From the NCBI GenBank assembly GCA_963971575.1, contig OZ020624.1, positions 12,858,625 to 12,922,624 on the forward strand: a stretch of 64,000 nucleotides of DNA. The letters run 5' to 3'. Below are positions 39,601-50,100 of the stretch, in pieces. Each line of letters begins with the position of its first letter. Position 1 is the stretch's first letter. Position numbers and translations under genes: made by a program. The stretch comes from Liopterus haemorrhoidalis. Its lineage: Eukaryota; Arthropoda; Insecta; Coleoptera; Dytiscidae. The notes beneath the pieces are model-generated. The model was not told the DNA's origin, did no database searches, and saw nothing but the letters and a program-made list of their open reading frames with translations.

Positions 39601-42600
39601 TGTGACTTCAGGGGTTCCACAAGGCTCACACCTAGGACCAGTGCTTTTCACCTTGTTCATCAACGACATCGGTGTAGGAATCTTACATAGCAGATATCTA
39701 TTGTTTGCTGATGACCTGAAACTTTATTCTGCAGTCAAATCACCTGCAGATTCTCACAGCTTACAAAATGATCTGGATGTCGTAGCAGCATGGTGTACAA
39801 GTAATTGCCTCTCTCTGAATATAGGTAAATGCTCTTCGATATGTTTTTCGAAAAAACGTAACCCCTCATCATTCAGCTATTTGGTTAACGGAGTCCCACT
39901 CAAGCAAGTGGATGAAGTGCGAGATCTGGGAGTCATCTTTACTAGCAACCTTTCCTTCGAAAAACATATTGATTCTGTGTGTAAAAAGGCAGCGAGGATG
40001 TTAGGCTTCGTCAGGAGGACCACTACGGAATTCACGAACTACACTGCTATCAAAACTCTTTATTTTGCTCTAATCAGAAGCCACCTCGAATATGCTAGTG
40101 TGGTATGGAGCCCATACCAGTCCACACACTGCTATCGCTTAGAGAATGTACAGGACAAATTTATTAAAATATTTCTCTACAAAGTGGGAATCAACTACAC
40201 TTTGTTATCTCGCGACCAGAGAAGACAATTAGTAGGAATCGACACATTAAGAAAGAGGCGTGATATCAGTGGGTTATGTCTACTCCACAAAATTATAAAT
40301 GGTGCGATACCATCACCGGAAATCTTAGAAAATATTCTAATACGAGTTCCTGCACGCTCTACTAGAAACCAAGATGCATTCTTCGTGACCCAACACAAGA
40401 CAAACTATGGGAAGGATGTAACTATTGACAGAATCTGCCGCCTGTACAATTCTATTTGTTGCAGAGACCTCAATACTGTTGACATCTTTGACTCAGTTTT
40501 TAGCCGTTTTAAAACTTCACTGACGGCCGCTTATGAAAATTTTTAATCCTCTGTTATATTTATGTATTATTTTGAAATGTTTTTCTTGTATTTTTGTTTC
40601 TTTTGTAATGTATTATGTATTATTTGGGGCTTACCCGTAAATACGTTGTTTGTTAAAAAAATAAAAATAAAAAAAAAAAATATATATATATATATATATT
40701 AGGAGAATTTATTGGGAATGAACGGTGAGGAAAGTAAAACTCAACTTTTACTAATGCCCAATATTTCGATTTGAATTTTCAAATCATCTTCAGGGGCTGA
40801 AAATATAATTGGTACATGAAACAATGACTACATAATATAAATAAAACACTTACTAAGTAAAATTAAAGAGTAATTCCTATGTAAGTAGTTATAATTATGA
40901 CTAGAAATAATATCACAAACATTTTCACAAATTTAAAATAGAAAAACCGTTACAAACTGTTTAGCGGTAAAATTATAAAATACATGAGTTACTTCTTCTT
41001 TCATGTCCAGGAAAGTTGGTGCAAGTCTATGTGAGGAACACTTGAACTAATCTGCCAGAATGTGCTGGTATAGGAGATCCCATAAATATTAGTGTATGTT
41101 TATGTTAAATGTAAATATTGTTATGATTTAACATTGCTGTCATGTGTTTTTAACAGATTTTTATATATGGCACTTAGTCCTTGAATGTCTGTTTTGGTGT
41201 TCAAATTGTCATTAAACTTATTAATGTAGCACATTTCCAGGAAAGTTCTCTTACGTGTATTCCGTTCCGTGGCTAAAATTTCTGTATCCTCAAATTGCGG
41301 GTTGTGTTTGGTTTTTGACACATGGTTAGCAAGCGCGCAATATTGTGGTTTCACTCTGGCATCGGATTTATGCTGACAAATCCTATTCCCCAGACATTGA
41401 GAAGTCTGTCCAATGTAAGTGGAGTTGCATTCGCAAGTAATCTTGTACACTACATCTCTATGTTTTTTTACAGGTCTTTTTTCTTTGAGGTTGGAGAATA
41501 GTTGTCTGACAGTCCTTACCGGTTTTTCCGCAAGAATTACGTCCTCTTCTCTGAAGGAGCCTTTGATGGAAGGCGTTATTTCCTGGATGTACGGTATGGA
41601 GTAATATATCCTGTTACTAGGTCCGTTATCTGTCACTGTGGAATTTGGAGAGTTGGACGGGCTACAATAGATAATCCTTTTTATCAGGTTTTTAGGGTAT
41701 CCACATTGTAAGAACTTTGTGGTTAGGTTTTTCAGGTTGTTGTCGAGAAATGTTGGATGTGAAATTCTTTTTACCCTGTTTGTCATGGTTTTCAGAGACG
41801 CTGTTTTATACTTCATTGGATGGTAGCTGTGGAAATTCAAGTACCTACCCGAGTTGGTGGGTTTCTCATGGTAGTCAAACATGATGCGGTTATCCAGGCC
41901 TCTGATTACCCATGTATCTAAAAATGGCACCGCCCTTCTTTCATTCTCTGTTTCAACCGTGAATTGTATGGCTTGATCGTATTTATTGAATACATTGAGC
42001 ACCTCTTGTACCTTGTTTTCGGGGATTGCTAATAAAGTGTCATCCACATAAATTTTTAACACTGGTATATTGAAATTACATTCTAATGTCACACTTTCCA
42101 GGAGATTTTTCATTACTCCTTTGGCTATTATCGGTGAGCTATCTGCACCTTGAGCTAAACCAGTAAGTTGCAAAAAGTATTGGCTGTTGAAGATGCAGTA
42201 AGATGAGGTGTTAATAAATTCTACAACGCTAATAAATTGATCCAACAACATGTCTGTATGCTCACTTATTCTAATCCAGTTATCCTTAATATATTTTATG
42301 GTTAGTTGCAAAGTGACACTCGGAAACAGTGATATAACGTCAAGGCTGAGCAGGATATAATTATCCGGGAGTTTAAAGTTATTAAGTTCTTCAATAAGTT
42401 CAAAAGTACTGTGCACATCAAACTTACACGTTTCATACGAAGCTGTTAATATCTTCGTTATATATTTTGACCAGGTAGAGTACGGTGAGTTATTAGTATC
42501 CACTATATGTCTAACCGGTAGGTCCATTTTATGTATTTTGACATGAGCGAAAAGTCTTGGACAAACTGAATATTGGAAACTAATTTGTTGGATTTATTCT

Positions 42601-44063
42601 GATTCTGTTGGATTTATCCTACAAAAAGGGATATCTGAAAAAACCGCTAAGGAACTTAGGAATCATAAATCAGTTTGTCCAAGACTTTTCGCTCATGTCA
42701 AAATACATAAAATGGACCTACCGGTTAGACATATAGTGGATACTAATAACTCACCGTACAAAGGTGCTCAATGTATTCAATAAATACGATCAAGCCATAC
42801 AATTCACGGTTGAAACAGAGAATGAAAGAAGGGCGGTGCCATTTTTAGATACATGGGTAATCAGAGGCCCGGATAACCGCATCATGTTTGACTACCATGA
42901 GAAACCCACCAACTCGGGTAGGTACTTGAATTTCCACAGCTACCATCCAATGAAGTATAAAACAGCGTCTCTGAAAACCATGACAAACAGGGTAAAAAGA
43001 ATTTCACATCCAACATTTCTCGACAACAACCTGAAAAACCTAACCACAAAGTTCATACAATGTGGATACCCTAAAAACCTGATAAAAAGGATTATCTATT
43101 GTAGCCCGTCCAACTCTCCAAATTCCACAGTGACAGATAACGGACCTAGTAACAGGATATATTACTCCATACCGTACATCCAGGAAATAACGCCTTCCAT
43201 CAAAGGCTCCTTCAGAGAAGAGGACGTAATTCTTGCGGAAAAACCGGTAAGGACTGTCAGACAACTATTCTCCAACCTCAAAGAAAAAAGACCTGTAAAA
43301 AAACATAGAGATGTAGTGTACAAGATTACTTGCGAATGCAACTCCACTTACATTGGACAGACTTCTCAATGTCTGGGGAATAGGATTTGTCAGCATAAAT
43401 CCGATGCCAGAGTGAAACCACAATATTGCGCGCTTGCTAACCATGTGTCAAAAACCAAACACAACCCGCAATTTGAGGATACAGAAATTTTAGCCACGGA
43501 ACGGAATACACGTAAGAGAACTTTCCTGGAAATGTGCTACATTAATAAGTTTAATGACAATTTGAACACCAAAACAGACATTCAAGGACTAAGTGCCATA
43601 TATAAAAATCTGTTAAAAACACATGACAGCAATGTTAAATCATAACAATATTTACATTTAACATAAACATACACTAATATTTATGGGATCTCCTATACCA
43701 GCACATTCTGGCAGATTAGTTCAAGTGTTCCTCACATAGACTTGCACCAACTTTCCTGGACATGAAAGAAGAAGTAACTCATGTATTTTATAATTTTACC
43801 GCTAAACAGTTTGTAACGGTTTTTCTATTTTAAATTTGTGAAAATGTTTGTGATATTATTTCTAGTCATAATTATAACTACTTACATAGGAATTACTCTT
43901 TAATTTTACTTAGTAAGTGTTTTATTTATATTATGTAGTCATTGTTTCATGTACCAATTATATTTTCAGCCCCTGAAGATGATTTGAAAATTCAAATCGA
44001 AATATTGGGCATTAGTAAAAGTTGAGTTTTACTTTCCTCACCGTTCATTCCCAATAAATTCTC

Positions 44064-44109
<46 letters not shown>

Positions 44110-47100
44110 TATTCTACACACATATTATTATTATTACATTAATGATTATTAACCCAGGCTTGACCAAATGGGGTGTGTCACACCCCAGTATATTAATAGT
44201 GGAAATGATGTATCTATTGACAATATTTATGAATTAGTTAATATTTAACAATAATTTAATTTTTAATCGACAAAAACACCATTTACAAAAAAATGTGTCT
44301 AAATTATATTTGGCAACAGCGCATTTCGAACGAATTATAAATAAATAAACGTTCAAAATTCAAGCGTTGCTTGAGAAATGAGAAAAAAATTGTCTCCCCC
44401 ACCAAAATACATAGACCAATCAGAGAGCTAGTGTGTGAGAGTTGGTTTGAACGTGAGATGCAATGTTGTCAGTCAACTCGAGACGCTACTTGAAGTATGA
44501 TGCAATTTAGAAAAGAAATTGGCGTGATTTAACTTTTATTGAAAAAATTATTAAAAAAGCATTAAATAATTACTTTGAATTTTTTTTTTTTTTGTAATAT
44601 TGTTCTATAGGCTTGACAGCATCTAACTGTATAAATTTTACCTTATTTTAATTGATATTAAATGAGAAAAGCCTGGGGTATACTACACCCCACTTGGTTG
44701 GATGTGTATATTTTGGTCAACTACGGGTTAACATAATTTTTTGATGATAAAAAAAAAAATATTATTTGTACAAATTTATCTGTAAAATCAGAATTGGTAA
44801 TAAATATTAATCACTTTTCACATACAAGGGCTTATTTTAAAGATAAAATTACTATATAGACTGGTCCAGTGTTAACATTTGTAATTTTTATTCATTTACT
44901 GAGTAACAGTGATGTGAAGTTAAAAAAAAAGTTCAGCACTGTAAAATTGAAAATCAAAAATAAATCAAAATTTTTCTTTCATATCTAGAAGTTTAAAAAA
45001 AAAACTCAAATTGATTTGAACATATTTAGTCTATATTTTACGGTTCCGAAAAATCCTGGATTGTTTTATAAATATGTGCACTTTTCCCTCTCCCTGTAAG
45101 CTACTTCGAGGTGGGAGACTTTGTTACCACACCTCCTGTGACGTATTAAGTCTTCTGGCCACCGCACCCCGCGGACAAACATTGACTTTTGAGTTCGCTA
45201 CATTATCACCTTAATGTGAGATTCACAAGCCGACGCTATAGTGTTCATGGTGAAACAGCACACAGATTTAAATTAATAAAATCAATATCGCTCAAAATAT
45301 CGAAAGTTCTCAAACGAAAAGGTCAATTGGCACTTGGTTTTCTGTGATAAGTCTTCTTCTGTATTTTTTGTAAAATAGGGCTTTTAGCAAAATAATCTGG
45401 CTTGGCACTGAGTGCTGCCATATATTGCAAGGATGGTATTTAACTACGACTGCACAGTGACGGTTCGCCAGCTTCATACAGCAGGCTTGGTATCGGGCTA
45501 GTGCGAAATGCATCTGTGACCAACTTAACCTCAGTGCGATGTACAGTGGCAATAACTCGTATTTCTTAGTGTTTAGCTGACCCGTAAGCTAGACATCCAT
45601 AATCTAGCTCAGAGCTCACTAGAGAACGGTATAAACGCAACATGAGAGTTCGGTGTGCAACCCGTGTCTTGTGACTGAGGACCCGAAACAAACTGACTGG
45701 CATTTGGTATCTTTTCTTGATGGACAAAAATAGACCCACCAAGCAAGACGAGAGTCGAACACTAGACCCAGAAATATGGCAGTATAGGTAAATCACAACT
45801 GTGTTCCATTAAGTATGATTGTAGATTTAAGATGGAGATTCTTTTCTTACAAAAATGGATACACACAGTTTTACTGGTCGAGAATTGAAAGCCATTTTCG
45901 ATTGAACATGTATCGAGATGATTAATAGCCAGTTGAATCTGACGTTCGATAGTACTCATCGTTTGTCCGGCAACAAAGATAACAATGGTGTCAACAAATA
46001 TCGAACTCTGTACAGGTACTCAAATACATGAAGCTGCACCTGATGGCTGTTGATGGCAATAATAAAAATTTAATGCTCAGTATGGAGCCCTGTGGGACTC
46101 CATGTCCAGTGCGTATATTTATGAGTATTTCCGATTTCCACCTTATAGTGCCGGTTCAACATGATGCCAAGAATGCAGAGTACGGAGAATACCAAATATC
46201 CACGTAATGTCATAGGCTTTCTCAATGTCGAAAAACAACAAAATCATTCCAGATAGCTGTTTCTAGTCTTTTCTGACTTTTAGATCCATCCTTCTGGGGA
46301 ATAAGGCATTTGGATAAGTTCCAGTATTTTTCTTATAGGCATGTCAAAAATAGGCATGTTCTTATATGCATGTCAGATTTTAACTCTCAAACGTAGCCGT
46401 TTGGACATAAGTTCTACCGTACAGACAGACACATAATTGACGGTATAAAGTTTTCTTGATCATACCTATGAAACTCTCCACATAATCTTGACGCAATTAC
46501 AGGCAGATATGTGTCAGGATTTTTGGATTATTCCTATGAAACATTTAAAACGATGAGTTTAAAACTAAATAAATTCAACTAAAATTTGAAATTTTTCTTG
46601 AGATTGTAGTAAAAAAGCTAAAAACACTGGACCAGTCTATATAGTAATTTTATCTTTAAAATAAGCCCTTGTATGTGAAAAGTGATTAATATTTATTACC
46701 AATTCTGATTTTACAGATAAATTTGTACAAATAATATTTTTTTTTTATCATCAAAAAATTATGTTAACCCGTAGTTGACCAAAATATACACATCCAACCA
46801 AGTGGGGTGTAGTATACCCCAGGCTTTTCTCATTTAATATCAATTAAAATAAGGTAAAATTTATACAGTTAGATGCTGTCAAGCCTATAGAACAATATTA
46901 CAAAAAAAAAAAAAAATTTCAAAGTAATTATTTAATGCTTTTTTAATAATTTTTTCAATAAAAGTTAAATCACGCCAATTTCTTTTCTAAATTGCATCAT
47001 ACTTCAAGTAGCGTCTCGAGTTGACTGACAACATTGCATCTCACGTTCAAACCAACTCTCACACACTAGCTCTCTGATTGGTCTATGTATTTTGGTGGGG

Positions 47101-50100
47101 GAGACAATTTTTTTCTCATTTCTCAAGCAACGCTTGAATTTTGAACGTTTATTTATTTATAATTCGTTCGAAATGCGCTGTTGCCAAATATAATTTAGAC
47201 ACATTTTTTTGTAAATGGTGTTTTTGATTTTTTTGTCGATTAAAAATTAAATTATTGTTAAATATTAACTAATTCATAAATATTGTCAATAGATACATCA
47301 TTTCCACTATTAATATACTGGGGTGTGACACACCCCATTTGGTCAAGCCTGGGTTAATAATCATTAATGTAATAATAATAATATGTGTGTAGAAGTTTCT
47401 CTCCAATTCCCCCCCCCCCCCTGCTACGCCTCTCACCCTCATTTTAGACCGGTGGTTCTCAACATTTTTTTTGACTTACCCCTTGGAGTGTCAGAAATTT
47501 ATTAAGCACCTCTAAAATTATAGTAGGAGAGATAAATAAGAAATTCAAAAAATAATTAGTAAAATAAAAAGTAATTGTAGATTCAGCCCTTTAGGGGTTA
47601 ATAGGGCTAGGATAAAATTCTGATATACGTTTTTCGGTACTGGCATGGGTAGTCTTTATAAGTAAATAGCAAGTAATTTTATATCTCAACAAACACAGGA
47701 AATACAACGGGATGTATAATTCGCCCCAATTGTAGATTCACCCCTTTAGGGATTGATTAGGACAAAATCTTAAAACAAGTTTTTCGGCAATTGTAAGAGT
47801 AATCTTTGTAAGCAAAAATCAAGTCGATATCTCATTGGTCCTAATTTTAAGGAATCCCTGAATTCACATTTCACCCCTTTTCACCCTTAATAGATGCAAT
47901 TTTAAAAAACTGTCAATAACATTTCGAGATATTTTAAAAATACACATATGTGCCAAAAAGTAATTTTATATCTCAACAAACACAGAAAATACAACGGGAT
48001 GTATAATTCGCCCCAATTGTAAATTCACCCCTTTAGGGGTTGATTAGGACAAAATCCTGAAATAAGTTTTTCGACAATTGTATGGGTAGTCTTTATAAGT
48101 AAAAAGCAAGTCGATATCTCATTGGTCCCAAGAGATATTAAGGAATCCCTGAATTCACATTTCACCTCTTTTCACCCTTAAGGTATGCAATTTTAAAAAA
48201 CTGTCAATAATATTTCGATATATTTTGAAAAGGCACATGTGTGCCAAAAAGTAATTTTATAACTCAACAAACACAGGAAATACAACGGGATGTATAATTC
48301 GCCCCAATTGTTGATTCACCCCTTTATGGGTTGATTAGGACAAAATCCTGAAATAATTTTTTCGACAATTGTATGGGTAGTCTTTATAAGTAAAAAGCAA
48401 GTCGATATCTTATTAGTCCTAAGAGATATTAAGGAATGCCTGAATTCACATTTCACCCCTTTTCACCCTTAAGCGATATAATTTACAAAAACTGCCAGTA
48501 TCATTTCGAGATATTTTAAAAAGACACATATGTGCCAAAAAGTAATTTTATAACAAATACAGGAAATACGGCGGAATGTATAATTCACACCGACTGTAGA
48601 TCCACCCCTTTAGGGGTTGATTAGGACAAAATCCTGAAATAAGTTTTTCGGTATTTGTATGGCTAATCTTTGTAAGCAAAATGCAAGTCGATATCTTATA
48701 GGTCCTAAGAGATATTAAGGAATCGTTGAAACCACAATTCACCCCTTTTCAACCTTTAGGGGTGAAATTTTAAAAATCTGTCAAAACTATTTCGAGTCAT
48801 TTTAAAAAGACACCTATGTGCCAAAAAGTATTGTTGCAAATAAACGAACACAGGAAATACGACGGGATGTATAATTCACCCCGATTGTAGATCCGCCCCT
48901 TTAGGGGTTGATTAGGACAAATTCCTGAAATAAGTTTTTCAGCATTTGTATGGATAATATTTGCAAGCAAACAATAAGTCGATATCTTATAGGTCCTAGG
49001 AGATATTAAGGAATCCTTGAAATCACAGTTCACCCCTTTTCAACCTTTAGGGGTGAAATATTAAAAAATTGTCAAAACCATTTCGAGATATTTTAAAAAG
49101 ACATCTATATGCCGATAAGAAATGTTGCAACTAAATAAACACAGGAAATACGACGTGATGTATAATTCACCCCGATTGTAGAATCACCCCTTTAGGGGTT
49201 GATTAGGATAAAATCCTGAAACACGCTTTTCGGAATTTGCATAGGTAGTCTTTGTAAGCAAAAACCAAGTCAATATCTTATTAGTCCTAAGAGGTATTAC
49301 GGAATCTTGAAATCACATTTCACCTCTTTTCACCCTTAAGGGGTGAAATTTTAAAAAACTGTCAAAATCATTTCGAGATATTTTAAAAAGACACCTATGT
49401 GTCAAAAAGGAATGTTGCAACCAAACAAACACAGGAAATACGACGGGATGTATAATTCACGCCGATTGTAGAATCACCCCTTTAGGGGTTGATTAGGATA
49501 AAATCCTGAAAGACGTTTTTCGGAATTTTCATGGGTAGTCTTTGTAAGCAAAAACCAAGTCAATATCTTATTGGTCCTAAGAGATATTAGGAATCCTTGA
49601 AATCGCATTTCATCCCTTTTCACTCTTTAGGGGTGAAATTTAAAGAAACAGTCAAAACTATTTCGAGATATCTTATAAAGACACCTAAGTGCCAAAAAGG
49701 AATGTTAATACCCGACAAACACAGGAAATACGACAGGATGTATAATTCGCCCCAATTGTAGATTCGGGGTGAATCTATAATTGGGGGTTTAGGGGTTGAT
49801 TAGGACAAAATTCTGAAATAAGTTTCTCGGTATTTGTACGGGTTATCTTTGTAAGCAAAAACCAATTCGATATCTTACTGGTCCTAAGAGATATTAAGGA
49901 ATCTTTGAATTCACATTTCACCCCTTATCACCCTTTAGGGATGAAATAAAAAAAACCGGTCAATATGAATTTGTATTCTACCACGGAAAGAGCAAAGTCT
50001 AAAATAAAACACGTAAATTTGACATCACAAACTGTTTTATTCCAAAGATCTTCAGTTACCAATTTTTATAAAACAATAGAAAATTATTGAATAAGCATAG

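Larger units (their letters stand above)
40700..44068. mobile_element. Penelope-like element, head-to-head inverted dimer
   Basis: Two copies in opposite orientation share their outer ends (ATTAGGAGAATTTATTGGGA at left, its complement at right) and inner ends around CAGTTTGTCCAAGACTTTTC. The spacer is about 100 bases (42569-42670). Left arm 40700-42568 is the longer. The right arm 42671-44068 lacks the RT core. Both are N-terminally truncated. Insertion was into (TA)n. Penelope-like elements are known for complex inverted or tandem copies. Confidence 0.85.
44112..47393. repeat. 3.3 kb inverted duplication (arms ~770 bp)
   Basis: Left arm 44112-44876 and right arm 46621-47393 are near-identical reverse complements. 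They start at TTCTACACACATATTATTAT and end at GACTGGTCCAGTGTT. Each arm carries one piggyBac-like MITE plus flanking DNA, so the duplication is larger than the MITE. The 1.7 kb centre holds a dead LINE RT fragment. Confidence 0.8.
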
